From contig BSBM01000753.1 of NCBI GenBank assembly GCA_027924585.1, positions 24,866,001-24,930,000 on the forward strand: a DNA stretch of 64,000 bases, given 5' to 3'. Each line of letters opens with the position of its first letter. Within the stretch, counting starts at the first letter, position 1. The notes under the pieces were generated by a model, which ran no database searches, was not told the origin of the DNA, and saw only the letters and a list, made by a program, of their open reading frames with translations. Source of the DNA: Larix kaempferi. Taxonomy: Eukaryota > Streptophyta > Pinopsida > Pinales > Pinaceae. The translations under genes and the position numbers were made by a program. Of this stretch, positions 1 through 10,594 are shown piece by piece.

Positions 1-170
1 GGAAGTCTGGAAATTTTGAAAATGATGAAGGCCCTTCTTGTCAATGGAGTGTATAGGTTGCAACTAAATACTGATGCCAAGAGTGCTTCAGGTACTAGCA
101 TAATACATTGATCAAGATGGATGAACTAAACTATAGTGGAAATCCTTATTAGACATGAACATAAAGCTAA
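1..170 (+). pseudogene. Ty1/copia gag-pre-integrase relic
   Basis: The first bases translate to a run with GSLEILKMMKALLVNGVYRL, which matches the layout of the copia pre-integrase region (a glycine-serine-leucine stretch, then a 'LLVNGLYxLQ' type motif). About 90 bases on, another frame gives TKL, a stop, then WKSLLDMNIK, where intact elements have 'TKLWHxRLGHMN'. The integrase zinc-finger His is therefore lost. The fragment is cut by the window edge, so its 5' side is unseen. It does not match elements A-C closely at the base level. The family is inferred from motif order only. Confidence 0.45.
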
Positions 171-889
171 ATATCTATTAATAATCTGCGGTGTTTGAGT
201 CCATGAGTACCAAAAGACTGCTATTGGTTATTAGGTCTGATCACATGCAAAGAAAGTCCTAAGATAATACTCATATAGAGAAATATAAACTGGTCAAAAA
301 ACATAGTGCATTCGATGACTTATCCATTTGAAATCCTTTCAATGCTCTTTTGATAATATCAACAAGGATGCACAGAAATTTACAAATTATGGAACATTTT
401 TTAGAAATCAAATTATGAAACCTTTCCCTTAAGTCTTATGACGACACTTAATCGTGGAAACACAATGTTCTGCAGATAATCAACTTAGGATTGATCGATC
501 TGTCTACATTTCGAAGGTTTTTTTCAACACTTACAAGTTCATATCATCATGTATCATTAGCTATGATAAAGCATAGAAGGATGCGATGACACTTACAAAA
601 TGAAAAGATGTAACATTGTCTTCATTAATATTCTTTGAGGACAAATCATTTATGAAGAGGAAGGAAATGCTATAAACATAAATAAGCATTAACAATAAGT
701 ATAATAAATCAATGAGGACAAGTCGTCCTGCTATTTTCTCAACATCGAAATCTAGTATCTCTCTAGGTCCAAAATATTTTCCCTTTTTTCGGTGGAGGAT
801 ATCAATATGGGTAATGAAATATTTGGGTTTCACTCTTAATCAAATGGTTAAAAAAAGGTAGACTGAAACTAGTTATTAGGCTGCATGGA
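171..889. other. No recognisable gene
   Basis: AT-rich sequence lying between the copia relic and the LINE fragment. A 90-codon open frame on the minus strand (561-833) has hydrophobic, low-complexity content and no family signature, so I do not call it a gene. Part may be decayed copia integrase or the more 5' part of the LINE, but I could not align it by eye. Confidence 0.4.
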
Positions 890-1885
890 AATCTAAATCC
901 ATTTATGGTGCAATCATAGGCTTTCGAGAGGTGGTAGACTCATGCTGGTGAAATATGTTCTCAAATCTCTTCTTGTTTATTGGCACATCCTAGCAAGTAT
1001 CCCAAAGGGATTCCTATCCAAAATTCAATGTATATGTAGTCAATTTCTTTGGAGAGGAAAGGATACCCATGGCATTCATTGGACGGGCTATAAATATATC
1101 TCTAAACCAAAGGCAGAAGGGGATTAGGGCCTTAAATACATCCCCAAATTTAGTAGATCCTTAGCTACAAAATTTGTGTGGAGGTTAATCTCCAAGGGTG
1201 GTATTCGGTAGAACATTATGGAATTTAAATACTACAGCCCGAGAGATACAGTGACATGGATCTGAAGCGAGCTAAAAACCCACAAAGAAGGCTACATGCA
1301 TTGAATGGTGATCACCTCTACATTCCTGATTATTGGCTATCACCTTGCATCAAAGGTGGGAAATGGTAACCGAGTTTGACTTCCTTGTCCAAATCCATGA
1401 TAAAGCTCTCACTTCGATTTGGGATCAAGGTTGGGAAAATTTGCAAATGATCGAAATTCCTAATGAACTTGTACCTGAAAGGGAGAATTTTCTTCTAAGT
1501 CTATGCATCATGGACACATCAAAATTTTTGATGAGTTAGATTAGTTAAGGTGGTTGGGAAACAAGTATGGAGGCCTGTAAACAATGAAGTAGGCTATCAA
1601 ACACATGTATTAAGGAACGTTGAACTAAAATCGTGGTTTATATGTATCTGGAAGGTACACTCTCCTCTCAAATGTTGAATTTTGGTCTAGTTGTTACTTA
1701 CAAACAAAGTGGTCATATATGAAAATCTCCCAAAAAGGTTATTTTAGGGGTTGAGCTAGTTTTATATATGCAAAACATCTGAGGAAAACTCTCCCCACCT
1801 TTTCATTCACTTCCCATACACTAGGGAAGTTTGGAAGGACTTAGAAACATGATTAACCTTGAATGATAAATTTGAAACAAGAATG
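890..1885 (+). pseudogene. LINE (non-LTR retrotransposon) 3' end: RT C-terminus and zf-RVT region
   Basis: Degraded 3' part of a plant L1-type ORF2. Around 925-1060 the frame reads GGRLMLVKYVLKSL, then PKGFLSKIQCICSQFLWRGK. This is the usual plant LINE segment after the RT catalytic core ('GGRLTLVKSVL... IPKGxxxKI... FLWxG'). Further on, GLKYIPKFSRSLATKFVWRL fits 'GLxNIxxFNxALLxKxxWRL'. About 1640-1850 gives IWKVHSPLKC, LLLTNKVVIYENLPKR and HFPYTREVWKDLE, the signature of the zf-RVT domain that follows RT in plant LINEs. At least five stops or frame changes break it, so it is dead. The RT catalytic YxDD part would lie upstream and is not visible. Neither a poly-A tail nor target duplications were found. 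Confidence 0.75.
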
Positions 1886-2845
1886 GGACTTAAGTTGGTT
1901 TCAATAGCACCCTTACACTAATTTGACTTGATATCCTCACTAGATCATATAGAACAAGCACCGAAGGAAATCTGTCGAGCATCACAAGAGTAATTCGGCC
2001 TCTAACCCTAAGGGTGAATTGATTGAAATGAGATTAGTTCCTTGAATGGGAGAATGGGGTCGCAAATAAATCCTTGATGTTTTGATATGATGCCTTAGAG
2101 GGCCAATGAAGGGAAAACGACCTCTACACGAATGAATATGATGAAATCCCAATAAATTCGGCCTCTCTATAAGAGATTCGACCCCTAAGACTTAGAACGA
2201 AACTATTTTTTGGCCAAATAAATAATTAAAATGGGTCAAACAGAATTAATACTTTGGGACTGAAATTCAGTCACCCAGGGAATCTAAAATATGCAGAATT
2301 AATACTATTATTTAATATTCTAAAAATTCTATCACCTTTCCAGCCAATTTGTGTCTGAAATTGGTTACAAACCTGTTCAAATAAGGGATTCGAACTAGCG
2401 GTGGTGGTCCTCCATGATACAAAATATTCCTACGTTTTTATGAGAATGTTGGTGCAGAGGTAGCTAAATTAACCCTTTCCTTTTTAAAGTGCCTCCTTGA
2501 GCCTAGTTCGAAAAAGAGAAAAGCCTGGAGCCTACATGTGTGCGGTCGTCTAATGGTATGGTCATATGGTAAACTAGTTCAAACTGGTGGTGCCGGTCCT
2601 CTTCTTGTGGGCGTTCACTTCATTGTTGTGGGTGGTCTTCCCTCCCATTCATTGCTTCAGCAAATAGAGTTGAACAAAGTTGCAGTGGGTGGTCTTCCCT
2701 TCCCTTTGTTGTTTTAGCACATTGTGGGTTTTGAACAACAACAGACAACAACAGTGTTGAAAAATAACAATGTATGTGGCGGGGAAATATTTTTTCGTTT
2801 ATATAGTTAAACATTTCTCAACCAAGACGTTAAAAGGAATCTAAA
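1886..2845. other. Spacer without a gene; duplicated GT-rich words
   Basis: No coding signature. The words 'gtgggtggtcttccct' occur twice (about 2628 and 2686), and 'ggtggtggtcctcc' or 'ggtggtgccggtcctc' variants occur near 2400 and 2586, suggesting old local duplication. The minus-strand open frame at 2620-2814 is produced by these repeats. Confidence 0.4.
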
Positions 2846-3023
2846 CTCTCAACCGAGAAACCTGTCCAAGAGTTCAATATAAAAAATATGGTTATACTCT
2901 CAAACGAGAAACTACAAATTCTCGAGCGAACAATTCTCTAACTATGGAACAACTCTCGGATGAGAGAAATCTAACCGTGGTTAATGTCTTGCCCGAGAAG
3001 TATTACAACTCTCGCTCGAGAAA
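2846..3023. repeat. Four spaced copies of a CTCTC-N5-GAGA dyad
   Basis: Imperfect palindromic words occur at 2846-2860, 2897-2911, 2953-2967 and 3009-3023. Each has CTCTC, five bases, then GAGAA or GAGAG. The spacing is regular at 51, 56 and 56 bases, with sequence between them diverged. A fifth dyad, CTCGAG, lies at 2921-2926. Nothing nearby identifies a host element. Confidence 0.6.
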
Positions 3024-3359
3024 ATATGTTGACCTTTTTCTCAGGCAAGAAAATGGAAATTATAAGAAAAAAAGAGTGGATTGTCATGGAATTGTTTCCC
3101 AGCTTCGCGTTTTCACCCATGGTATAACTTCCTGACTGCAAGGACTTCTCCAAAAAATTCCCATCGAAATCATTAGTAAGACAGTATTGATTGATATTGA
3201 GGTTCTAGATTCTTGGTTAGATTACAATCTTCTCCTTGTTTATAGCTATATGTACGTTATGAAAGTGTTCACTTTCACTGCATGTACTATAGTATTTAAT
3301 AGAGTAAGATTCATAATGACTATGATTCCTACACCTTTCTTCAAATTGAAATAGAGTTT

Positions 3360-3701
3360 GAAAAGACTTCTTGGAAAATTGGATAGGAAAGCTTCCCCTA
3401 AAGAAGGACCATGATATCACAAAAGGGAAAGTAAATATTTAGGTTTGCAATGTATAGTTATGTTTCTTTATCAGTAAATTAATAGAAACATTCTCTCCAA
3501 AAATTGAGCCCAAGATTCCATAAATGTAGTGAAAAGACTTCTTGGAAAATTGGCTAGGCAAGTTTCCCCTAAATAAGGACCATGATATCACAAAAGGGAA
3601 AGTAAATATTTAGGTTTGGAATGTGTAGTTATGTTTCCTTATCAGTAAATTAATAGAAACATTCTCTCCAAAAATTTAGCCCAAGATTCCATAAATGTAG
3701 T
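3360..3701. repeat. Tandem duplication, two copies of 171 bp
   Basis: The segment beginning 'gaaaagacttcttggaaaat' at 3360 is repeated from 3531, with about a dozen differences, and ends with 'ccataaatgtagtg' both times. Period is 171 bp. One frame of each copy gives LLGKL and SPKEGP-like peptides with stops, so it may derive from an old coding exon. I do not recognise the source. Confidence 0.85.
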
Positions 3702-3759
3702 GATATGTGTCACTTAGTTTGTTAGATAAAAATAAACTAAGAAGACCACTTTTGGATAT

Positions 3760-4200
3760 AACTAGCATAGATCCATATCAAACCTTGATCTATCAAGCAC
3801 CGAGAGCGATCCAATTTCTTGAGGTGTAATTTTTTTTGTTTTATCTTAATTTTTTTACACATTAAGAAAAAAATTACCCCTCAATAAATTGGATCCCTCA
3901 TTTAATTTTTTAATTTTGTTTCTATAAGTTATGAGCGAACATGAAATTTTTAATTACTTTTGATTTTTTATAAGTTATGAGCCAACATGGAAATGTAACG
4001 TGACAAATGTGACAAATGTGCCAAACGTTACAACATCTCCCCCATACTGGGTTGTAACGTAACACCAGCATAGATCCATCTTAAACCCATATCTATTAAG
4101 CACCGAGAGGGATCCAATTTCTTGAGGTGTATTTCTTTTTTTAAATTTAAACTCAAGAAATTTGATCTCTCTTCATTGATAGATCTGGGTTTAAGTTTTA
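3760..4200. repeat. Two fold-back (inverted-repeat) units, MITE-like
   Basis: The unit 'caccgagag(c/g)gatccaattt' opens a long inverted repeat twice. In the first, 3808-3842 pairs with about 3867-3896 (gatccaattt... against ...ttggatcc). In the second, about 4081-4126 pairs with 4152-4194 (ttaaaccca... against ...tgggtttaa). Arms are about 30-45 bp with mismatches and the loops are T/A-rich. The two units share sequence, so this is a repeated fold-back family. Neither encodes protein. Confidence 0.7.
4025..4060. repeat. Hairpin ACGTTACAAC / GTTGTAACGT around a C-rich loop
   Basis: A perfect 10-bp inverted repeat flanks a 16-base loop, atctcccccatactgg. Related copies lie at 4574-4609 (one mismatch in the stem) and, more decayed, near 4360, 4500, 4650 and 4727. 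The loop, read on the minus strand as gtatgggggagat, followed by tgttgtaacg, looks like a polypurine tract next to a copia LTR start. The unit may be repeated fragments of such a junction. Confidence 0.6.
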
Positions 4201-4749
4201 AGTTTTTATTTTATAAGCGAACATCTATTTTTTAATTACTTTTCATAATATTTTATTTTATGAACCAACATGGATTTTTTTTAATACTTTCCATATTTTT
4301 TTATGAGCGGACATGAATTTTTTTAATTATTTTGTTAGTAACAAACATTACATCACAAACCTTACAACATCTCCCCCATACTTACTTTACTTTACTTATT
4401 TTTACTTTATTTAACTTTACTTACTTCTTTTTACATGCAATCACTTTTTATGTTTTAATAGATGTAACGCTACATTTTTACGTTTTATTAGATGTAACGC
4501 TACATCACACACGTTAGAAGATTTCCCCCATACTGGGCTGTAGAGCACCTCGTTTCACTCGGTGCAATGACAAACGTTACAACATCGCCCCCATACTGGG
4601 TTGTAATGTAACGTGACAAACGTGACAAATGTGTCATGTGACATTCGTTACAGGATCTCCCACATACTATTACTTTTTATATTTTATTACTTTTGAAAAC
4701 GTTACATGTGACATGTGACATGTGACATTTGTTACAGGATCTCCCATAT

Positions 4750-4754
4750 ACTCG
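4750..4754. other. Left target-site duplication of element A
   Basis: ACTCG lies before the left LTR and ACTGG after the right LTR at 12063-12067, a 5-bp duplication with one change. The flank rejoins as 'catat-actgggttgtaagcac', which matches the repeated 'catactgggttgtaa' words nearby and shows the pre-insertion site. Confidence 0.8.
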
Positions 4755-5403
4755 TGTTGATGTATATGTAACTTCGGAATGTATTTCACATATATGTATA
4801 TTGTATTCCTATAGAGATGGTATTATTCCTCTATACGGAAGTGTCGTCATTTATATTGTAAGTGTCGTAACTTATACTTGATGGGTTATTAGACCACCTT
4901 GTTGGGGTCGGCCCTGTATAAGTCATGTGGGTCGAAGGGTTATTAGACCACCCTATTGGGGGTCGGCCATGTGGGTCAAAGGGTTATTAGATCACCCTAT
5001 TGGGGGTCGGCCCAGTCAACATTATATTATGTGGTTAAGTTCGAGCCTACATGAGTTAGGTAAAAAGGCAAGTCAAGTCAAGTATAAATAGAGTGCGGGA
5101 GGCACTCTATTTACTCACTCACTTCTCACACATGCACTCAAGGAGGAGTGGCGCACTTATGGAGGAGGAGGATCTGCTGCTAGGTTATGGCTATCTCTCT
5201 TGGTTGGTTGTATCATTTCTCTATCTATCTTTGAGGAAGTTATTGGGGTTTTTCACCTTTATGGTTTTCCCCAAGTAAATCTTTGTGTCTCTTGTGTGTT
5301 TGCATTATTGTCTCCATGATTGATATGCTGTAGATATGCTGTACATGTTGTTCTCTCAGTTAAGATCCTAGATCAGATTGAAGTAAATTCTGAAAATTTA
5401 ACA
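4755..5403 (+). repeat. Element A left LTR
   Basis: Begins TGTTGATG and ends TTTAACA, 649 bp. It carries two to three direct repeats of 'gggttattagaccaccctat' with 'gggggtcggcc' in the U3 part. It is nearly identical to 11414-12062. Confidence 0.95.
5083..5090 (+). promoter_or_regulatory. TATA box of element A left LTR
   Basis: TATAAATA precedes the expected transcript start by about 30 bases. In the right LTR the same site reads TACAAATA (11742-11749), so one of the few LTR differences falls in the TATA box. B and C have TATAAATA-type boxes at the same place on their own strands. Confidence 0.65.
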
Positions 5404-5420
5404 TGGTATTAGAGCTAGCC
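5404..5420 (+). promoter_or_regulatory. Element A primer binding site (initiator tRNA-Met type)
   Basis: TGGTATTAGAGCTAGCC directly follows the left LTR. It matches the common plant copia PBS TGGTATCAGAGC with one change, and this is where minus-strand cDNA synthesis would be primed. Confidence 0.85.
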
Positions 5421-6747
5421 TGAAAGAAGGCATGATATGGCATGTATGACACTTGTTGCACTTACGATGCTAGGGCTTGATATAGCAAAAACCAATCATC
5501 GTAGCACTTTCGCTATAAATCCGTTTCGGTGATGTTTTCGGATCTGAATTTGTTATAGGCCAAAGTTAAGATCTCCAGGTACCTTGTGTCCAAAGGACAA
5601 CCTCTAATTCGTTGTACTTTGTGATTTATGATCTATACAATATAGGGTTTCTGCCTCTTCCAGATCTGAGTCAAAATCAGGTGACCTTGGGAAAAAGGTC
5701 ATAACTTGGGCTAGGAAGCTCCAAATGAAATTTAGTGAAAAGTGACAGGTAGAACACAGACTTTACTATCTCAGAAAACTTTTTCAGAGGCTGAAGTTGA
5801 ACCAGTGACACGTGGAACTCCGTACAAGTGCACTCTCCTGTATTATCCCATAAACAGGTCATGTTGCGACATTTGGCATAACGCTCTCTCAGAGAGTCCA
5901 ATTGAGGTCAGACCTATCAGGATGGAAAGGTAACAGGCCGAGCTATCTCAGGAAACGTTTTCAGAGGCCGAAGTTAAAACAGTGACACGTGGCACGCCGT
6001 ACAAGTTCGATCTCCTATTTTATCCCAAAACAGGTCGCGTTGCGACATTTGACATATCTCTCTCTCAGAGAATTCAATTGAGGTCAGACCTATCAGGATG
6101 GAAAGATAACAGGTCATACTATCTCAAGAAACTTTTTCAGACCCTGTGGATCAAAAATTTCGGAGTTACACCAAAAACAATCAGGTACATATTTCTGTCA
6201 AAACAGAATTATTTTTTGGTACCTTCATTCATGGCTTCCGGAATTTAGGACTTTGGAGAAAGTTGGAATTTTTGTAATCAGAGACCACGGCTGGATGCTA
6301 CTCATCAAAATAGAAATTTAGAGACCAAGATCAGAATTTTTGGTTGGGCAAAAGTCCGGTTTTGATTAGACCCTAGTTCGGGACTTTGATCAGAAAAGTG
6401 GAAAATTAGGGCTTCTGTAAAAATGGGAAGTTTTGAAATCTGTGACCACGGCTGGAAGCTCCTCAGAAAAATAGAAGCTTAGAGATTTGGATCAAACATT
6501 TTGATTGGGCAGAAGAGTGGGCTTCATCAAACCCCAGTTTAGGGTCACGTCCAGTGAATCCGAAAGTTTCAAAGGCAAAATTGAGGAGTGAAACTTTGCA
6601 GTTTTCAAATTCTGAATATACCAGTTTGATCAGCTCATCAAGGCGCATATTTCTATCCTTTCAAAAGTTTGAAATTCAAAGTTTGAATTTTTGGGGTTTC
6701 TCTGACAAACCCATATCCAGCTCCAGGTCCATTTCTTGCAAATCAAG
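5421..6747 (+). other. Element A 5' leader with about 177-bp tandem repeat
   Basis: Untranslated leader between PBS and gag relic. A unit with 'ctatctcag', 'gtgacacgtgg', 'gttgcgacatttg' and 'gaggtcagacctatcagga' is present twice in tandem. Landmark 'ctatctcag' lies at 5766 and 5943, and a third partial copy starts at 6119, giving a period of 176-177 bp. The later leader contains 'agtttgatcagctcatcaag', also found on the minus strand in elements B (about 19190) and C (about 39610), so the three leaders are homologous. The short open frames here follow the repeats and are not genes. Confidence 0.75.
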
Positions 6748-6910
6748 TGGATAGGGTTAATCCTAGAAGAAGATGGATTGGTTACCTGCATAAGTGAAGG
6801 CGTTTCTGTTTCAGAGGGAGATGAGGCTAAGGCCTTACATAAGAAGATTACAAGCGATCTCGACAGGTATGACTCATTGAGGTATGTTTCGATATTTGTT
6901 CATGATTAAG
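6748..6910 (+). pseudogene. Element A gag N-terminal relic
   Basis: The frame starting at 6748 reads WIGLILEEDGLVTCISEG, followed within ten residues by DEAKALHKK. This matches the gag of element B, which has RIGLIVEENELDSYVKED and then EEAKVLHKK. About 50 residues remain before the frame ends near 6910. The rest of gag, including the zinc knuckle, is absent, so this cannot form a capsid. Element C keeps the same piece at about 39400-39525, with the same join to non-coding sequence. Confidence 0.8.
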
Positions 6911-7859
6911 TTTATGGTATGTTTGTCTTCATGTTATTACGGTTAGTACAATTTTGATTTTAGATTTGTCGTATCACCTTAACAAAATTATGAATGCATG
7001 ATAGAAGATATTCATTGGTTAGGGTGTTGACACTTATGATTGTACTAATGCATTATGGTGTTGTATGAGGTTTATGTTGTCTACTAACATGAAAGGTACA
7101 CCAAGAAAGTCAAATCATGTTCTGGTCCAAGAACATATGATCATGATAACATGAGGACAAAGATTCATCCATTGTCATGGATCTCATAGAAGATCCATTT
7201 ACGAGGTATGTATAACTTGGTTTTGTAATGGCTAACCTATGAGATATACAGGTTACTAGCACAAGTCATTGAAGAAGAACAAGAAGACATCATGTGAGTA
7301 TGTTAGACATAACTAACTAGCATGCTAATCCAGGTATGTTTTTCCTATATCAAGCTAGAATCCTACCTTGTGTTAGGATCTTATACTGTTGTTGATAATG
7401 ATTATTCTTGAAGAGTCATAAGTTTGAATAATCATGGTTGTATGCATATTATGTTTCTTGCCATCATTGATGATATGACTAACCAGAAGAATCATGAAGG
7501 TATAGGTTTGAATAATCACAAGTTTTATATCTCTTATCTTGTTTGATGATTCAACTAACCCGAAGAGTCATAGGTTTGAGTAATTATAGGTTTAGACATG
7601 TTATGCTTCTTATGATTTGACTAACCATAAGAATCCTACATAAACCTTGAATAATAATGCTTACTATTTCTGTTTGAAATGATCATGACTATACATGCTT
7701 GAGATTATTGTGTTTTAATAGTATACTAATGAATGTATGATTTTATATTAGACCTAGAGGATAACACATGATGATACTAACAAGCATGCATAGGGATCGA
7801 GAATGTATATAAGTTCAAGGACAGGTAATCCAGGGAGCAAAGATCAAGAGGGAGTACAC
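6911..7859 (+). other. Element A non-coding filler shared with element C
   Basis: Intact copia elements have the rest of gag, protease and most of integrase here. This stretch has none. It contains several 'ag-gtatgt' words (about 6882, 6917, 7205, 7334) and repeated 'gaagagtcataggtttgaataatca' phrases. It aligns by eye with the reverse strand of C at about 38500-39370. The splice-like words could mean a former spliced insert, but I cannot show that. Confidence 0.6.
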
Positions 7860-7970
7860 TCCAGTGGTTTATGAAAGGATGCAGATATTCAAAGGGAGTT
7901 GACCATCTCTCTACATTTCACAACAAAAGTTGTAGAAGAAGCTACTACAGATTAGGACTCCAGTAGCTCC
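7860..7970 (+). pseudogene. Element A integrase relic around the catalytic-Glu region
   Basis: One frame gives DADIQRELTISLHF, which corresponds to SGIKRELTAPYNPQQ in the integrase of element B, just before its catalytic Glu (NGVAER). The Glu part is lost here. The same fragment is clearer in element C (IQRELTTSHNTHQNGVAK). Only about 30 residues remain. Confidence 0.65.
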
Positions 7971-8519
7971 TGCAAGAAAGTGAAGACTCAGAGGGAGTCC
8001 ACCCAACAAACAAAGATAAGTATTTTAATTTCTTGCATATTTGTCTGTTTAAATCAAATTGTTCAATGATGTATATGCTCATGTTCCTAGACTTAGGATA
8101 TGTATTATGCATATTAGAATAGTTGCATTAATGAACAATATACTACTAATATACATGGGTAAGTGGCCTATGGCACTGTACAACATTCCATTGCTACTTA
8201 TCTAGAATGAAACCTCTTTGTTGACATGTTGGGAGTTGTGCACACTCTTAACAATGTTCTGGTAGAGATTGGAAGGCATCTAGAAAGTTATGGGATATGG
8301 ATAAATGTTGTATTGAAGCATTGGCAAAGATAATTGCATGATTGTATGACATATTTCTTTATGTGTAAAAATTTGTTCTGAAAACTATGAGATGTTTTTC
8401 TAATCATGCAATTTAACTTGCTATGTAGTAAAGTTCGTACGCCATCTCCTACAAAAGAAGAACTACAACATTTGTTCCAGCAACAAAGATATCTATTGAA
8501 GATATTGAAGTTCCCAGAA

Positions 8520-9894
8520 TCTGGGATGAAGAAATGGAATGCCATGATCCGTCGATCATGAAGAATAATGTTTGGGATGTAGTCCCAAGACATGAAGGGA
8601 AGTTTGTTATAACTTCCAAATGGAACTATCAAATCAAGCATGTTGCAGATGGCAGCATTGAGAAATATAAAAGTGTTGAGATAGAAGATACACCAGATGG
8701 ATTTCAAGACAGTTTTCTTGAATGGTGTATTTGAAGAAGAAGTGTATGTGGTGCAGCCACTTGGTTCTGAGTCACATGATAGGGATTCATATATGTGCAG
8801 AACTTGGTATGGTAGGATAGACAACTTTCTATCCAGTTTGGGCTTTACCAAGAGTAAAGCGGATTCCAACCTTTACTACAAGGTTGAGGAAGGCAATCCA
8901 GTGATACTACTTTTGTATGCGGATAACCTGTTTGTTATAGGTGAAGATAGATTGATTGCCGACATGCAGCGGAAGCTTACTGCGAAGTTCGAGTTGAAGA
9001 ACTTGGGGATGATGCACTATTTGTTTTGGCATGAAGGTGTGGCAGAGTGCAGATGGAATCTTCCTTGGACAAGGGAAGTATGTAGTAGAGATCCTGAAGA
9101 GGTTCGGAATGATGGACTGCAAGGATATGGCCACACCTATGGCATCGAATCTGAAGCTTCTATGTGATGCTTCATGTGAGCCGGTTGATGTCTCCATGTA
9201 TGGTCAGATGATTGGGTCCTTCATGTACCTGACGAACACGAGACCAGACTTTTGCTTTGCTGTGAACACATTGAGCCAGTTCCTAACGGATCCGAGGAGT
9301 GTTCACCTGGTTGCTATAAAGCATGTTCTGAGGTACCTGAAGGGTACAGTGGATTATGGGCTCAAGTATGAAGCGAATCAAAAGTTTAACCTGTAGGGTT
9401 ATGTTGATTCAGATTGGGCTAGTAGTGCTGCAGATAGGAAGAGCACATCTGGGTGTTGCTTCAATATGGGATCAGGTGTGATCTCTTGGTTTAGCAGGAA
9501 GCAGTCCTGCGTAGCACTGAGTACAGCAGAGGCTGAGTATCTTGCAGCCTGTTCAGCTAGTTGTGAGGCAGTATGTCTATGGAAGCTACTGTCTGAGTTA
9601 TTTGAGGCTACTGGTATCTTCTGTGATAACCAGAGTTGTGTGAAGCTGTCCGAGAACCCAGTGTTTCATGACAGGTCGAAACACATAGAGATCAAATATC
9701 ACTATATCAGGGATATGGTGCAGAGAGGAGCTGAGAAGCTCCTATATGTTGCGGCGGACGAGCAGATTGCAGATGTGCTGATGAAGCCACTAGCTAGGGT
9801 GAAGTTCGAGTACTTCCGAGAGAGGCTTGGCATTCTCCAAATCGAGGACACTTCGAGGACACTTCAAGGAAGAAGTGATGGACACATTTGCTGA
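8520..9894 (+). pseudogene. Element A shortened RT and RNase H
   Basis: Copia RT-RNase H remnant. It starts with NVWDVVPRHEGK and SKWNYQIKHVADGS. About 60 residues of the RT fingers are then missing, and it resumes with FLNGVFEEEVYVVQPLG. Another dozen residues are lost before TWYGR. The RT active-site motif reads LLLYADNLFVIG where B has LLLYVDDLFVIG, so the second catalytic Asp is Asn. A frame change near 9030, and a stop before GYVDSDWAS at 9396, separate the RNase H, which is well preserved (STAEAEY, ADVLMKPL). The enzyme would be inactive. Sequence C-terminal to RT is much better conserved than sequence before it. Confidence 0.88.
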
Positions 9895-9990
9895 AGCCAT
9901 TCCAAGCATGTTGGAAGGAGGATCCTTCACATGGCTGTGGATGTAAGCGCTGGATAATGGGCATCAGGATGATGTTCTGGTTTCTGCTTG

Positions 9991-10190
9991 GATATGATCA
10001 GTTGGATCATTTATGTATGTACGCATCATGTTGGATGTTGGATATGATCAGTTGGATCATTTATGTATGTACGCATCATGTTGGATGCTGGATATGATCA
10101 GTTGGATCATTTATGTATGTACGCATCATGTTGGATGCTGGATATGATCGGTTGGATCATGTGTATGTATTTTGTATGAACGCATCATGT
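9991..10190 (+). repeat. Element A 3' array 1: four 50-bp units
   Basis: The unit starting 'gatatgatcagttggatcat' repeats at 9991, 10041, 10091 and 10141, exactly 50 bp apart. The array lies directly after the RNase H frame. Related units occur in reverse in B (about 14630-14890) and C (about 36780-36960). Confidence 0.9.
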
Positions 10191-10192
10191 TG

Positions 10193-10480
10193 GATGCTGT
10201 TGGATACATTGTGTGGATCATGTATCTTTGTATGATCAGGTAGATCATGGATGCTGTTGGATACATTGTGTGGATCATGTATCTTTGTATGATCAGGTAG
10301 ATCATGGATGCTTTTGGATACATTGTGTGGATCATGTATCTTTGTATGATCAGGTAGATCATGGATGCTGATGGATACATTGTGTGGATCATGTATCTTT
10401 GTATGATCAGGTAGATCATGTATGTTGATGGATACATTGTGTGGATCATGTATCTATGTGTGCATCAGATGGATGCATTG
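10193..10480 (+). repeat. Element A 3' array 2: five 57-bp units
   Basis: 'tggatacattgtgtggatca' recurs at 10201, 10258, 10315, 10372 and 10429, an exact 57-bp period. The minus-strand open frame at 10126-10449 is merely a translation of this array; its repeated residues (IHTMYP, MIYLIIQRY) follow the 19-codon period. Confidence 0.9.
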
Positions 10481-10594
10481 TATGATCAGGATGATCGTGG
10501 ATGACGAGCTTCTCCAGATGACATGCAGCAGGATGTTGCAGTGATGATGATGAGTATCAGATGATACTTTGTGGCCGTGGATCAGGTTGTGCAG

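Noticed and set aside
561-833. 90-codon minus-strand frame near the window start
   Set aside because: Hydrophobic, low-complexity content and no family motif; lies in decayed sequence between two TE relics.
2541-2600. tRNA-like words ('gcggtcgtctaatggt', 'agttcaaactgg') suggesting a tRNA or SINE head
   Set aside because: No cloverleaf can be drawn with proper acceptor and anticodon stems, and no SINE tail or target duplication was found.
3217-3420. 67-codon minus-strand frame overlapping the 171-bp duplication
   Set aside because: Covers only one duplicate unit in part, is broken in the second, and has no recognisable content.
10126-10449. 107-codon minus-strand open frame with a repeated peptide
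   Set aside because: It is a straight translation of the 57-bp tandem array (57 is a multiple of three), in the 3' untranslated part of element A, with no homologue in A-type coding order.
9991-10480. Regular repeats that might suggest a CRISPR array
   Set aside because: The units are contiguous tandem repeats without unique spacers, inside a plant retrotransposon.
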